A stretch of 64,000 nucleotides of DNA from Setoptus koraiensis (GCA_048013815.1 CM106586.1:23932001-23996000); one strand, 5' to 3'. Shown: positions 45,426-59,298, counted from the stretch's first letter. Made by a program: numbers and translations. The notes: generated from the sequence alone by a model not told the origin.

Positions 45426-47385
45426 ATGCCTCGGCGACAGATTCGCACGAGGGACAATGCTCCCGAAATAAGGATATCGTCGCAAACAATTAATGACGAT
45501 AATGAGGGCAAATCTTCTTGGTTCCATTTTATTTCAGTTGAACCATTGACATTTTTATCTATTCTTTCACTGTACATAGAATTTCCGGCCACTCAAGATT
45601 TATTTTACACAAAGATATGCCTGGAAGTAATAAGATCAAGCAACAAAACATATCCTCCAATACAATTGTACAACAACAGCATACTTCTACCATTATCTGG
45701 CAAGATAGGAAATGATAGATTGGTAATCAACACACTAGAGGCGCCATCTCTAAAAGACTCAGACAATTCTATCGACTTATGTGATCGGCAGAACAGATCC
45801 TTTTTAAGGCCTGATGATCGAGAGCTCATGGCGGATATTAATTCAAAATTTTGGCTACAATACCAACTCATAATATGCGTTCTATGTGCTTTAACCGGTC
45901 CTTATTGGGGAGGGATGTCAGATAAGATAGGTCGCATCATACCCCTGAATGTTCCTATTGTTGCTGGACTTGCATGTAACATACTATCTTTGTTGTTTGC
46001 TATATTCATCAGAAATAGTTCCATTTCACTGCAATGGCTGATCCTGTGTGCAGTAATAACTGGTCTTTCAGGAGGCCAAGGTGTTGTCATAATCAATTCA
46101 TTTGGATATATAAGTGATCATACAGGAAATGAGGATAGACTAACAAAAATAATTATTTTAGAGGCTATAATATTTCTTGCCAACAGTCTGGGCTTCTGTA
46201 TTAATGCGCAATTGATGAAGTTAAGTTTATCACTTCTAAATCCCTGGAACAACAAGCATATTGTGGCCTTCGTTTTATGTGCTCTTCTTAATATTATTTG
46301 CGTATTTTACTCTATTCTGAAACTTAGACATTGTAAATCACACGTACTATTAAATAGCTTTGAAAGAGAACAACAAGAGATTATCGCTGGAGAGCTACAA
46401 GTTGCCTCTGTCAGTAGCATCAACAACATGATTGTTGGCAGCCCAATGTCGATCGAACGCGAACAATGTGATAGCGATCAACCGACAAGCCATGGTCTAG
46501 GAACTCTAAAGGCTTCTAATTTCAATTTGAACTCCTATGATAGACGAGAAATTACCTCATCCACACCAGATGACTTAGATGGACCTATAGTAGCGGCCGA
46601 TAATAGATTGAGAGGCTGGAAGAGTTTTGCTACAATCAACTACTATTACGATATATACGAGACTCTAACAAGACCACGCGAATCAAGATTTCTATTGCAT
46701 GTGCTACTATTGGCTGGATTTGTGTCCGCTTCTTCGATAGCTGCCATGATTGCGCTACTTTACAACTATCTTAGACGCGAACCTTTCGAGTGGGACACGA
46801 GCAAATATAGCAATTGGATGGCATTAAGCTCAGTGACGAGAGGTGCTGGTCTGATTATTTTCTCATTGGTAATAAAGTTTCATAGCCATACATGGGACGT
46901 ACCTGACCCATTGGTGGCGGCACTAGGATTCGCCAGTAAAGGTCTAAGCCTTTTGATGATAGGTTTGGCTGAATCTACCATGACTCTGTATCTAGCGATT
47001 GGAGCGATGATATTCTCAGAATTAACTATGCCGCCGATAAGGAGCTTACTTTCGAAGTTAGTGGTGAAAGAGGAAGTATGTAAGGTGTACGCCTGCTTGG
47101 CCACAAGTCAAAATTTATGCTTTGCTATCGGCAACTTGGTATTGTATTTCACTTATACTTATGCAGGGTATCTTAAATTTTTCAAGATTAGTTTTATTGC
47201 TGTCGGTCTCAGCGAATTGGCAATGGTGGTCCTCCTAGTGTAAGTATTGCTATACGTACTATTGTGATATATTATCTCCACCACGAAGTTGCCTTTAGTT
47301 CATGATGAATAGAATTCGTTCCATCTTCTTTATCATACTTTGCAGATATGTGTATCGAATATTGAGGAAGAAGATAACCACTTGA
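45426..47385 (+). CDS. Major facilitator, SLC46 (proton-coupled folate transporter)-like
   Basis: Exons 45426-47239 and 47346-47385 give 617 aa. The ATG at 45426 (MPRRQ) precedes a polar N-tail and the first hydrophobic segment (PLTFLSILSLYIEF). A large extracellular loop with NxT/S sites follows (about 60-150). The MFS loop signature GPYWGGMSDKIGR follows helix 2, and GYISDHTG occupies the position of the SLC46 family's cytosolic loop motif. A long Ser/Asn-rich central loop (about 310-405) separates the two six-helix halves. Exon 2 encodes only the last 12 residues, with basic C-terminus RILRKKITT. AATAAA is at 47423-47428, 38 nt after the stop. SLC46 proteins move folates and related compounds with protons; arthropod members are diverse, so the substrate is unknown. 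Confidence 0.85.
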
Positions 47386-47726
47386 AAACAGCAAAAGTAA
47401 TCAGACTCAGATTTAGAGGAGCAATAAAATCTCGGTGTAGAAGCCTATTTCTTATTAAAACTGTATGGATTAAAAACGAGGTCTTAATTTTATCATATCA
47501 TGTGTCAGAGATATCGACTTCCGGCGAAATCACAGTAATACTACTAGATTAGCTAGGATGCGCTACAATCGACAATTATTCAAAACGTAATCATCTTAAC
47601 TGATTATCTAATGAAAAACATTCTGGACAACAATCAAAAGATAAACAACCTCTGTTGCCAGAACGAAACTGACTAGTGTATTAGTCTTAGAACAATCCTT
47701 TAAGTGTCAATGCTGATATCTATCCA

Positions 47727-47785
<59 letters not shown>

Positions 47786-49728
47786 ATGTATATAAGAGAT
47801 GCTGGTCGTGTTGTCAAGCCAGGCATAGTAGATATCTCCACGCCTAGGTGTAAATAAAACCAGCAACGGCAGAAACATCACCATTGTTTGTCATATTCAC
47901 ACTATCATCTAGTGTATAATACTGTTGACAATACATAGTCTTTGCAGTACAAACACTAAATTTTACAACTAATCTACCTGTTGTCGTTGTTGTTGTTTTT
48001 CTAATTTTGGAGCTTGCGAACGTTTCTTCTACTCCAACACTAATACAACTAGCACAAAAAGAATTTCTTATCTTTTAGCTGGAAGGCGGTAGTCTGCTAA
48101 CAAGTTGTCAACAACATTTGGTGTGAGTATCAATAGACACTGACAGCGATCCAAGCCAGTTGTATTCTGGTAATTCTCTCCTCTATAACGCCTCGTCAGA
48201 CATCTTGACGGTGAGAGGACCGTATGCCTTACTAGTTATGGCATTGACCTCGTCCAAAATTGATAAGCCCTCAGCATGACTAGGGAAATTTTTACTTGAA
48301 GCCTGATCCTAGTTGTTTCTTGTAGATCTGGATTGAATGATTTGCCAACTCTACTGGACCTTTACATCTGCGGGCCCGATTGTCGGCTGTAAACCACGCA
48401 CGTCCATCTAAAGCGCTCTAATTATGCAGACGAGAGCGGCACAGTTTGGCATCTAATCAGAACGTTTAACTTTTAGGTCGATAAACTTCTCAAATACGAC
48501 ATCTGAAACAAAACTTGTCTTAGTTATAACGACACCACTAGCTCTAATGCGAGCCTGCCTACAATAATCGAAGAATTACCACTAGCAATGTTGGCAAATG
48601 GTTCGCAGTCAACCGAAATGGGTGTATCCATCATGGTGGGATAGTTTGAGTCTCCGAGAAGAGCGCATGCCTCACTATCAACTCAAGGATTCTCCCGAGT
48701 GACCGAAGATCTAATGAGTTCGTTCTATCTTGAAAATCCAACGACAATTCTCGCCAATGCATCTTCGAAATCCGATTCTAATGTCGCATCCGTTTTGAGT
48801 CGGCTCTTAGAATATTCTGGCATTGATAGACGCCACTATAAGATTGCTGGCCGCTGTAGCTGCACGTAAAACTTGTTTATAGGCCAAACTTGATTCTACT
48901 GACAACCAGCCGCACATTTATTCTTCGTACTGGATGTGAGTCTTTGCGATGGCCGACGTATACAGGCGAAAGAATTTTAGTCGAGGTGCGCGGTCAGTTT
49001 TTAGATCAAACCGATGATAGTGGTAGATTCGCCCTCATCAGATTATGTAGGAGTGATACCTGTTACAACGACATAATATCATATAGGGTCATTAGTCTTG
49101 GCGACAACCTTGAGTTACTTTTGCCTAGAACTTTCCATAGTGATCGAATTCCTTGATATTGATCTCTTCACATCGCTATTGAGTCTGCTATATCGATATC
49201 GCTGGAAATTGGTTGCTGGGGACCGACGTGAATTGGCTAAGGCAACCATGGATTAGTTTGCTTTTGAGGCAACTAGCACCACGCTGTGTCGTTTGCCTTT
49301 ATTATTAATTATTTACATTCCGGTTCGAAATTCACCCTTGTTTGTCTTGTTCCGTACCAAGTAACTTGTTTCGAGCATGCATTTCAAAGCCGTAAACGTG
49401 CAAGTTGGACACTCACACACGCTTCTTTTTCCGTTGTAGTACGCATGCGCAAAGCGCGCGCATTTCGGTGTTACAAACGGAATTTTACAGAAATAATGGG
49501 TTGCTATACTCTGCACTGTGGTAGTGACCTGAGCGCGAACAATCCAACCGTTTTTCTCAAACCTGAAATTCGAACTTAAGGCTGGGAATGCCGTTACACT
49601 ATTATTATTATTACATTGGAAATATTAAATACACGTTTCTATCTAACCACCTAAATTAAATCGAATATCTTGTTGAACGCTATTATTAGCTCAAGTAAAC
49701 AAATAAAAAAAATAACCAAACTAGCAAA
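47386..49728. other. Intergenic, SLC46-like to TMEM79-like
   Basis: About 2.3 kb. It contains a TA microsatellite (47729-47796). The rest is unremarkable single-copy sequence; an 88-codon ORF at 48890-49156 has no recognisable family. The last 100 bp before 49729 are AT-rich 5' flank. Confidence 0.5.
47729..47796. repeat. (TA)n microsatellite passing into TATG repeats
   Basis: About 45 bp of alternating TA followed by TATG/TATA units. Confidence 0.95.
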
Positions 49729-50418
49729 ATGCCTATAAGATTGAGATCTTCGACTCGTGGAGCAACGGCCTCGGCCGACGAATCAACTGCGGCAAGTACT
49801 ACAGCAACACCTAGAAGATCAGAAAAAAAGTCCGCTCTATCAGCACCCTACGACAAACCATTAGTCGGTGAGGACTTAGCAAAATACACCAAATTGGCTA
49901 CTATTGCAACAGTGTCAGCTGTCCTGTTCGTCGTCGGAGTATACACGCTGATCCAACAGGATTATTTAAAACTTCACCCCAAGAATATTAGTCCCGAAAC
50001 ATTCAAGGGATATGCCTCAAAAGCGGAGTATGCTCTCAGGTATCAACTTCTATTAGTTACATGGCTTCTTATCAATGTACTGTTGGTAATATATGTTCGT
50101 GTTTCTAAGAAAGCCATCAATCCATTGACAGAAGCAACAGAATATGCCGTACAGGGTGCAAAAAATGTCTTGGCCAACAGTTTTGAGCAAATATTTATTT
50201 CACTCTTTGCACAGCTTATCTTTATTAGCTTTGCTGATAGCACCACAGTTTTGAAGTTTATACCAGCTATCAACATTGTACAATTTATTGGGCGAGTTAG
50301 CTTCTTCGCTGGCTATCCCATCTATAGAGCATTCGGATTTCAACTAACCATACTACCGAATGTTGTACTGGTATTTTATAATTTGTATAGATTTGGAAAC
50401 TTCGTCAATTTGTATTAA
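49729..50418 (+). CDS. TMEM79 (mattrin)-like MAPEG-family membrane protein
   Basis: 229 aa, single exon, ATG at 49729-49731. The N-terminus (1-50) is Ser/Thr/Ala/Arg-rich and disordered. Four to five hydrophobic helices follow: about 58-77, 100-125, 145-170 and 180-222. The C-terminal half (NSFEQIFISLF ... IQFIGRVSFFAGYPIYRAFGF, shortened) has the MAPEG-like arrangement of TMEM79-type proteins, notably the GRxxFxxGY...RAFGF pattern. MAPEG enzymes act on eicosanoid and glutathione substrates; TMEM79 itself has been linked to membrane trafficking and Wnt receptor turnover. The glutathione-binding residues cannot be judged by eye, so only the family call is firm. Confidence 0.78.
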   Translation: MPIRLRSSTRGATASADESTAASTTATPRRSEKKSALSAPYDKPLVGEDLAKYTKLATIATVSAVLFVVGVYTLIQQDYLKLHPKNISPETFKGYASKAEYALRYQLLLVTWLLINVLLVIYVRVSKKAINPLTEATEYAVQGAKNVLANSFEQIFISLFAQLIFISFADSTTVLKFIPAINIVQFIGRVSFFAGYPIYRAFGFQLTILPNVVLVFYNLYRFGNFVNLY

Positions 50419-51016
50419 TTGTAATTGTATCAATTTGTATCATGTACATAATGTATAGATACTGATAAAGTTCATCATCAACACACGCGTTGTAGGACAA
50501 TAGTAAGCTCAATATTTATTAATCAACACAAAGTGTCAGACGAGGACGGGAAGATGAGAAAGATGAGAAAAAAAAGGAGGGAGAATCTGAAGGAGGGAAA
50601 AAAGGAGAGGATGGTGCGCGTTACCTTGTAAACATTTGTCAGCTGTATTTTTCAACCCATGTATTTTGACATATGCGCAACACAAGTTACAGGTTTTCAT
50701 GTTCACTAACACTCAAAATGCAAATTACGTCCATATTGGAATATTCCTTCGTTGAACATTTCTGTTTTCAAGAAGAAGAAGGGAAAAAATTACAGAAATC
50801 ATTAGACGGCTTACTCTGGATAGACGATAAATTTTGTACATATAAATATATACATGTTTATATATTTATATCCCCACTCTTCATGCCTAGATTGATTTCA
50901 TAAAAATGCATTCATACCAGACACCACAATAACTGTACATTATAAAAAGCACCGCTCATAAATATCAACCACAACAGGAAATGAATAAATAAATAGTACC
51001 CAACAAAAAATAATCT

Positions 51017-51055
<39 letters not shown>

Positions 51056-52325
51056 GGAAAGATAAAAGAATGGACGGTATGAACCAACATATACTGATTC
51101 ATCATCTCATCATTACTGGAATAGCTGTAATCATGCTGATATTCGCAGCGATAAATGTATTTATATTTCTTTGTCCCTAAATATTTACCATGATATTATT
51201 TGAATCTGTGATTCGGCCAGCTGGATCATGGTGAACTTACACAAAGTTGCTATGATGAAATCGTGTCGGTCAAACATTCCGGACTGTAGCACAAGCCACA
51301 TTTTTTGTAGCTTCATGAAGCTAACCAATATTGTATCCTCCTTTTGATATTTATGTTTCAATTAAAGATGTCCAAATACCTTGCCTACAATTTACTAAAG
51401 GAGAAGTAATAGGAGAGACTAAAAGATAGATAAATTGATTCCACAGTTTTTTAGTTTGAATCCTTCTGTGTTCGTCCACAATAGATTTCAGCAACGACAC
51501 AATACCCAAAACTATCGTTGTTGTACGCTCGCTACCTTGCCTCAACCAATCTAGATCAAACCATTTCTAAATGTTTTGGTGAAGTTTTGATTTAAATCAT
51601 CTAAATTATTGCAAGGATTTGACGATATCCGGAAGGAGAGATCAACTTACGGCGGAGTTTCGAATATTTAAAGACTAAAACTTAGTTGTCTGCTGAAAGC
51701 ATGCGTCGTATTGATATTCTTTGAAACAGACTACAGAAGACCAAATATTCTAAATATAAGAAGTTTTTCATTTTAATTCGTATCTATCCGTTAAGAATGA
51801 CGCTAAAGAGTTCCTCAAATGAATTCTGATCGAACTAAAGAGCCAAAGATAGAATGCTGCTTAGTGAGTATGCAATCCTTCCATAGACACTGAACACTTT
51901 TCATATGATTATTGATACGCCTTTAGTTTCTTTGAGCTGCATCCGATAGAACGATACTGGGTGCGCTTCACACAATCGAGGGGGTCTTGGAGCGATAATC
52001 ATGCTAAACCTGTATGATCAAAGTATGGAAAAGATGGCAAGGGGCTGCCGATCCAAGTTCAACTTGAAGAAAATACTTGCTTAGAGGGAAGCACGGCTTA
52101 GTGAGGTGTATTATCTGAATCCAAACCTCATAAGCGAACCAAAACTGTCGATGAACATGTGTGATAAATTAACGGAAGAGCGAATATCAACTACTATAAA
52201 TATAAGAATTATTTGACTTCTTTCAGTCAAAAGTTCACGCCCCCTTCCTACCTTGACTAGTCACATTTGCTCAACCGTAACAGTGAGATCAATTTAATCG
52301 GGCTAAAAATAACAAGGAACGACCC
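50419..52325. other. Intergenic, TMEM79-like to centrin
   Basis: About 1.9 kb between the 3' ends of two convergent genes. A purine-rich patch lies near 50540-50615 and an AT microsatellite at 51019-51052. No gene is visible. Confidence 0.5.
51019..51052. repeat. (AT)n microsatellite
   Basis: Seventeen or so uninterrupted AT units. Confidence 0.95.
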
Positions 52326-53126
52326 TTAATATAGAGACGTTTTTTTCATGATGTTTAAAAATTCACTTTCATTCACCTGATGGTCTCCATCTTGGTCAGC
52401 CTCATCTATCATCTCTTGCAATTCTTCATCGGAGATTTTCTCTCCCAGTTCTTTGGCTATTTCTTTGAGATTCTGGAATGTTACCTTTCCTGTCTTATCT
52501 ATATCAAACAACTCGAAGACTTTCGATATCTCTTCTGGGAGTCCTTTACGTTTGTCAGATTTCTGCATGTTTCCGATCCTGATACGCACCAACTCGTGGA
52601 AATCTTCTCTACTTATCATGTCCTCTTGTACCAGTCCACAATATTTTTGAGTCAAACGCTGAATCTCCTCAGATCGAGGTTCGTATCCGAGAGCTCGGAG
52701 AGCATTCTTGAGATCTTTGCGATGGATGAAATTGTTGCATTCAGTATCGTAAGTATCGAACGCCTTCTCAACATCTGTTCTTTCCTCCTTGGTGAGCTTA
52801 TAATCAACGATAGTGTTCTCCTCCTCGGCACGCGAATCTGATTTTGGTTGGTTGGGTTCAGATTGTTTTAGATTCCTTAGCTTCGATTTACTCTTATCTG
52901 AGACCGGTTTAGATTTATTTTGCGCGGGCTGCTTCTTTTTTGCCGCCGCCGCCCTTTTCTTTGGTACCTCTGGAGAGAAGCTAGCCTCATCGTCCTCTGC
53001 ATCATTGTCCGACGCTTCAGACGATGATTTTTCTTTTTCGGGGGCTATATTAACAATAGGTTTAATCGAACCCCTTGTGGAGCGAGTGGATCTGCGTACA
53101 GCCGATGGCTCTTCAGATGACTCCAT
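52326..53126 (-). CDS. Centrin with long charged N-terminal extension
   Basis: 266 aa from ATG 53124-53126; human centrins are about 170 aa. The extra about 100 residues are Ser/Lys/Glu-rich and include AAAAKKKQP-type basic stretches. The centrin body starts at about residue 110 (KLTKEERTDVEKAFDTYDT). EF-hands 1 and 2 are degenerate (DTYDTECNNFIH lacks the loop acids). EF3 is partial (DIDKTGKVTFQN, no final Glu). EF4 is canonical (DQDGDHQVNESE). The C-terminus KKTSLY is the centrin hallmark. Centrins act at centrioles/basal bodies and in XPC nucleotide-excision repair and TREX-2. An in-frame TTG upstream would add 14 residues; the ATG is preferred. Confidence 0.92.
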   Translation of the reverse strand: MESSEEPSAVRRSTRSTRGSIKPIVNIAPEKEKSSSEASDNDAEDDEASFSPEVPKKRAAAAKKKQPAQNKSKPVSDKSKSKLRNLKQSEPNQPKSDSRAEEENTIVDYKLTKEERTDVEKAFDTYDTECNNFIHRKDLKNALRALGYEPRSEEIQRLTQKYCGLVQEDMISREDFHELVRIRIGNMQKSDKRKGLPEEISKVFELFDIDKTGKVTFQNLKEIAKELGEKISDEELQEMIDEADQDGDHQVNESEFLNIMKKTSLY

Positions 53127-55254
53127 ACCTAGGTGTATGTTTGATGAGTTGATGATGAAATGAGACAATTTAATAGAGAGGTGGCCTCAAATCATATCGA
53201 TATTTTGTGTTGTGTCTCCAAACGTGGTCGTACTTTCTGCATTTTCTAACATAAGTTGCACTCTACCTAAGCGGCAAATTCGAAAGAATTTGATCGTGCC
53301 CATTGCTGCATCACCGAGAGCGAGCGAGAGAGGGAGGCCCATAAACGAGTATATGTACTGTTAGATCAGAAGCAATCTAAACAGCCCGAAATACCACTGA
53401 GAATGGGCTTACCCTAGTCAATCCAATCCATCTTGCAAAGTCTATTTCGTCTCCGGCTGAACATTCCAGACCGACATGCTGCATTGATGGGGCGTGGCTA
53501 CAATTTTAGCCACGATCCGAAGCGAGAATTGAAATTCTACCGCGCCCATCCAAATTGATCAAAGTATTTTGTTGTTCAGGAAGAGAAAAAGGAAGTGATT
53601 AGATAACTGTTACGTTTTCATCGTTTAACGCTGATCCATAAGCAAATGATTTGTTGATAGATCTGGCTTGACCAAATGTGTTCGCGAGACACCATTCAAT
53701 CACCTAATAAATAATCGGAACAAATTGTTGAAACTTGTCCATTTCATCGACAATTTTCTACGCCACCATCTCGATTGAAATCAAAGAGATAATGCAGCGA
53801 ACACCGCAATTTTGCTTGGATGCAACCGTCTCATTTAGAATTAGTTACCGTGCAACAAATTTGGCTGGCTTAGATATTACTATGCTACAACGAGATAATA
53901 TCTTCGCGATTCGCGAATATGAAACGGAGCGACGGCCCAAATACGAACAACTTTTACTTCACATGTATTAGTCGTGCTCATTTGTTAATTATGTTTTGAT
54001 AGTAATTAGTGATTGAATTTTGCTGGTTGCCCATTAAATAAACTCAACCGGCACTCAATAGTTTGTCATTAGAGTTGATGCATATGATAAACATGCTGGC
54101 TTCTTCAAATCATTCGCTATATAAGATGGACGAATAAACATTTGATCTAGTCTCATGAACTTTGCCTCATCGTTTGTGTCAACAACAACACAAAGAAACA
54201 AACAATTGTAATCATGTTCATCTTTTAAATCCTCATTACATCTAATGAGTATCTAATATATATCACCATTTCAGTTGAACAAAAATTATCAATTTGAGCA
54301 TTCCACTCTCTGGGATTCTTATTACATACAAGATCACACTGGATGCCATTGGTATTACTATTTTTATTATTAGTGTAACATTATACATGTTTTGTTAGCA
54401 ATCTACAACTATCTAATCATTAGATATTCTTTGCCAATCAGTAATAATAACGAGGATCAATTACTGAACAAGCACAAGACACATTAATGATGATTATCCG
54501 ATATTGTGATAATGTTTTTCCAATCTTACATGCCAATCCAAGCATAGCACAGCAATAGTAATACCACTAACAAGATATTACCACCAGATACTTCTTTTTC
54601 TTAAATTCATTCAATGATTCACCGCGATGAATGGTATCAATGATAAACAGATAACACAGTTTGATAAGTAATAGTAGTGTAGTTTCACTGCAATGCTTTA
54701 CCAACAACAACACCATTCTCTTCTTTCATTCATCCATTCTGTTTCGCTGTGGCTTTGAAATCACAGAGGAATGAAATTATGGGAGTTGTCTAAATCAATG
54801 AGGCATCGAGAAACTAGAAAAAATGAAGATAACAATCACATTTATTTCATCATCTAGCTATCTTCAAACTGGCCAAGCCAAGAAGTCATGTTAGCAGTGC
54901 AGTTCATGGTGTGTATTGGATGAAAAGAGAAAGTTTAACCATCATCGTATCATATTGAGGTCTATGTGGTGGTACCATGATTACAATGTAATTGAAATGG
55001 CAATGCGCGACAGATCGACTTTTATGTTTCCCATCAATGATTATCTACTTTACTTTCATTCGCTTCAGATCTGTTTTTGCTTCTTTTCAATTTATCCATT
55101 CTTGCCATCCACATCAACGCCAACATAGAAGGCACTAAAGCGAGGGCAGGAGTGTTCAAACAAAACATCAAACATCGATGGAAAACTTTGATGATATTTT
55201 GGATGGATGCTGGCTATCTTGATGGAACATTTGATACTTCGATATAGTTGAATT

Positions 55255-55301
<47 letters not shown>
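55255..55301. repeat. (CT)n microsatellite
   Basis: About 47 bp of uninterrupted CT dinucleotides. Confidence 0.97.
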
Positions 55302-55302
<1 letters not shown>

Positions 55303-56260
55303 ATTCACCACATGATGCCACTTCCACGTTGATCGACGGCGAAATACTTATACAAAGCTACTCGTTTCCATCTTAAGTAGCATCTTGATCCACGCCAATT
55401 TGCTCAAGTCTGTAATCCAATTTTGTTGCTAGCAGGTATATACTAACTAATAGAAACTAACTAATAAGATGACCACTATCAGCGCATTCTATTATTATGG
55501 GTTGAATGGTTACAGTAGTGGTAGTAGTAGCTGTAGTAGTGGCGCTAAAAAGCAGTTCTTCTAGAGGTCGATAGTTTGATATCACCTGCACAATCATCAT
55601 TTTTAAGTTGACTGGCAAACAATTAATTGATCTGGAAGACTTTTTTGCTTCACTCCTCTGTATTATGTTGCTTGGAGGTGTTAATGATTATTCGCCACTT
55701 GTTCGAGATGAAGAGACTCATTGTTGGAGCCATTGTTATAATCATTGGAGCGTTCATGGTATAGCTATTCTCAAACAATTGATCGATTGAAGTCATGTAG
55801 TTAGTCTACATTTAGTCTACTACATGTATATAGTGACTGTGTGATAATAGATTAGCCCATTTATCAGCATGCTGATCCTCTAATTGGTCCACACTAGTCA
55901 AATCAGACGGTAACCGTGATGAGTTTTAGGTGCTGGATAATCACGTAAAAATCACGTCGCTATCTTCTATCTCAGAATAAATACATCAGCTACTATACCG
56001 ATGTAAGCTCATATAATTGTCAGGTGCGAACGATTATGTTATTTCGATCATTGGTTTGATTTCATGCCATCTATTGGTTGGTAAATTTGTGCTAGAATGT
56101 GCAATTCGACGATGATGACTCGTAAGAGTAGTTTGAGAGAGTTAGCCGGGATTAATGTTGCATGTGTCAAGCCGTCGATCGATTAGCATAATCGGCTAAA
56201 CCTGGTAGTCAGACAGGTGAGACAACCGCTGTATTCTACTTTAGGGCGGTCAGTTGCAAA

Positions 56261-56263
<3 letters not shown>

Positions 56264-56331
<68 letters not shown>
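56264..56331. repeat. (GA)n microsatellite
   Basis: About 68 bp of uninterrupted GA dinucleotides. Confidence 0.97.
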
Positions 56332-56334
<3 letters not shown>

Positions 56335-56854
56335 GAAAAAATCTCTCGCCATATTATTATGCACTCTTTTTGGCTCTAAAGAAACGGATTGTCTACCTAA
56401 TTCGATATAGAATAGGGCAACATTAATAATTTTAGGAGATTATCCGAGAGAAGCGTCACAAATCGAGGTAACTATTGACGATGTAGATAATGGACAATTG
56501 GCTGATGATGAACGGGTATCGATTCGAAGCCGGTATACAAATGTTTTCTTCAGCAGACAATTCTCTCTCTTTCTTTTTCTCATTTTGTTTTTTGTTTTTT
56601 TTTCTGTCCCTCTATCTTTTTGTAACTTATTGGGACAATGGTCGAAAAGAGCTCGTACCTGGAGAGAAAGACGCAAGGACAAGATGCAAAAAAGCGTCAT
56701 TAATTTACTGACAAATTGATTATGTACAGGTGTCTCGGTAGAGACAGTGCAAGAATAGAATGAGCATGAACTCTTCGGCTAGCTAATAAACGAATTGAAC
56801 TGAACCATAATCGAGTTAATGCAGGACGCATCAATGGAGCGTCTATTATTTGAA

Positions 56855-56930
56855 AGAGAAAGAAGGAAAAGAAAAGAAAAGAACAGAAAAGAACAGAACA
56901 GAACAGAACAGAACAGAAAAAAAAAACCTG
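56855..56930. repeat. (AACAG)/(AAAAG)n pentamer repeat
   Basis: Runs of AAAAG then AACAG units followed by a 10-bp A run. Confidence 0.9.
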
Positions 56931-59252
56931 AAGACTGATAGATGCATACAAGGAATTCATCAGAGAACAAATAGATCACCTGCTGCTCATCTCTGTGAAC
57001 AGAGGCAACATTAACAAGTAGCATACTTGTGACTTTGTCGACTTGTTATATCAAGTTACTATGCTACTGATATTGCCTAAAAGTGCTACAATGAAAGGTT
57101 TCTTGGTTTGTTGCGGCAGAGTTTTCCCCCATTGTCCTACGTTAGTGTCAAAAATCACTAGTTAGTCGATACAATTTTGTAGATAGAAAGAGAGAGGTAT
57201 TGTAATCTTTATCTGTTCTATTATCTTGAATTCAATAATAATGATCAAATCAATGATTCGATGATGTCGCCTCGCAGCTGACAAAACAGCAACATAGCTT
57301 GATGATATATCAGACAAATAATGAAAGCTTGAATGATTTCGTTGCTGTTGATATAGCTTGTTCATTCTGTCTAAGCCAGTGGCTAGTATTAGTAACAACA
57401 ACAGCTTAAGACAATACCCTCTATCAACACTGTCTGATCTACTCATGCTGCTACTCGATGACGACGACCATTGAATGAAACAAGATAAAAAGAACAAATC
57501 GTTTACTTACCCTCTAAGCACTTGATGAGCGCAGATAGTTTTGTTTAGTTTCGCTTGTTTATCTTGCCACTCTCTCTTCATATAGCATCACTTTCACCTT
57601 GCGACTCATTGTGACTTTCTATTTTGTCTTTTTCTTTCTCCCTCTCCCAGGATGGAGCTCAATTGTGAAACAATTTAATTAGTCGATTGTCTTAGTGATT
57701 GGCTTTTATTTCAATAGCTCCAAATCAACAGAACGATGGTCATAACTTGTGTGTGTGTTAGTGTGCGACATAGATACGTTTGATTGATTAGTATTGTTTA
57801 GGGGAATTGGTTGTGTTCAGTTTGTACAGTTTCATATGAGTTGAGGAAGAGAGATAGAGATAGAGAGAGAAGAAAAAGAGAGATCGATCACAATATTACG
57901 CAACTAGTGCCTTATGGATGTCATATAGAAGCAGCAGTCGAGGCAAAAGAGGAACACACATGACGCCATGATTATTGATGAGACATGTTTTTTGTATGGT
58001 GCGCTAGACGGCGCCAGCAATCGTTTGCAGCAATGGTTGCTCAATAAACCATTGAGCATCTATAGCTTCTCTTGATGATTCCCCATATGACTCCATGATT
58101 CCGGTGATACACACACCGGCCATACAATAGACACCACCATTGCATAATAAGCTTATGTGTGCGTTGCCCACATAAGGGGAAAAGTGGGGATAGAGAGTGC
58201 GACCACTTGCTGTGTGCATCTGAGTTGCACTTTTTGCGCATCCCATCCTAAGATGCCCAGTCGCCATGCTGACTGGCTTGGTCAAGGGGGGAGGGAACGC
58301 GCCAATCGTGTATGGGGTGTCACCAGCAAATGACCAAGTCACAAAAGCACATGCGCAGCTCAGCAGCACAGAACTTGCATTGCGCGTGAATTGTGCTCGT
58401 TTTGTCCGAGGAGTGCGTTGAGTTTGATTAGTGCTGCTGCGGGCGCACTGTGTGCCCAAGGCACATTATGTGCTTGCATGACTTCCATTATGCGTCATAT
58501 AAAATGCACTGTCGAAGGCAGCGTAGTATTGTCTGTAGGAACTTGGTCATTTGGTGGTGCCATCCGCTATTGGCCGGTTCAAAAGGAATATTGAAAAAGG
58601 GAAAGAGAGAACTTTTTTGTTGTTGCTGTGAATGCTTCTTACTGTTGCATCGTCTTTGTGACTCACACAGTTGGTTTGCCGATGCTGTCGATTATACTGT
58701 ATCATTTCATTTGTAAGTTCGCACAAGGAACAAGACACACACATATACTCACATACAAACTAATGTACTCGCGCATAGCAACATACAATAAATGCCTAGG
58801 GACTAGTGAACAAACACATATACATGGAATTTCTGACCAGTTTGCCACTCGGAAATTGTGTCAGTATTGTTCGTCAAAACAGTATCAATAGCAAAAATCT
58901 ATACATCATACAGTCGATCATCTTTTCAATCTTTCGTATTGAATGTGTGTGAAAGAGTTGCTCAATTGCCGATTCATCTGAGGTCAATATTAATTGAGCA
59001 ATTGCCGCCAGATTGTCTGGCCTCCCGGATAGAATAGAAACGTGTCGCTAGAATGTGTGTTGTTGCGCGTGCGCTTGTCTCAAAAAGTTTTCAGTTGCAC
59101 CATAGTCGAAACGCACACACCGACCTCAAGAGCCCGTGTCGCAATTAGTCGTCAACGTATATATACAGAGACAAATGAATTGCGGTGAGTGCGCAAATCG
59201 AATTATTGCATACCCACAATACACATAATTGTTATATCAACTGATGATTAAC

Positions 59253-59298
59253 GCATCCACGCACACACACGCACATACACGCACACACACACACACCG
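59253..59298. repeat. CA-rich microsatellite
   Basis: Interrupted CA repeat with CGCA and TACA variants, inside the presumed 5' flank of the Ig gene. Confidence 0.9.

Noticed and set aside
48890-49156. 88-codon ORF upstream of the TMEM79-like gene
   Set aside because: No family resemblance and no supporting signals.
57162-57497. 111-codon minus-strand ORF with a Leu-rich stretch that resembles a signal peptide
   Set aside because: Followed by low-complexity and random-looking sequence; no downstream exon could be recognised.
58004-58459. 151-codon minus-strand ORF with several Cys
   Set aside because: No domain match by eye and overlapping ORFs on both strands; looks like chance in a GC-richer patch.
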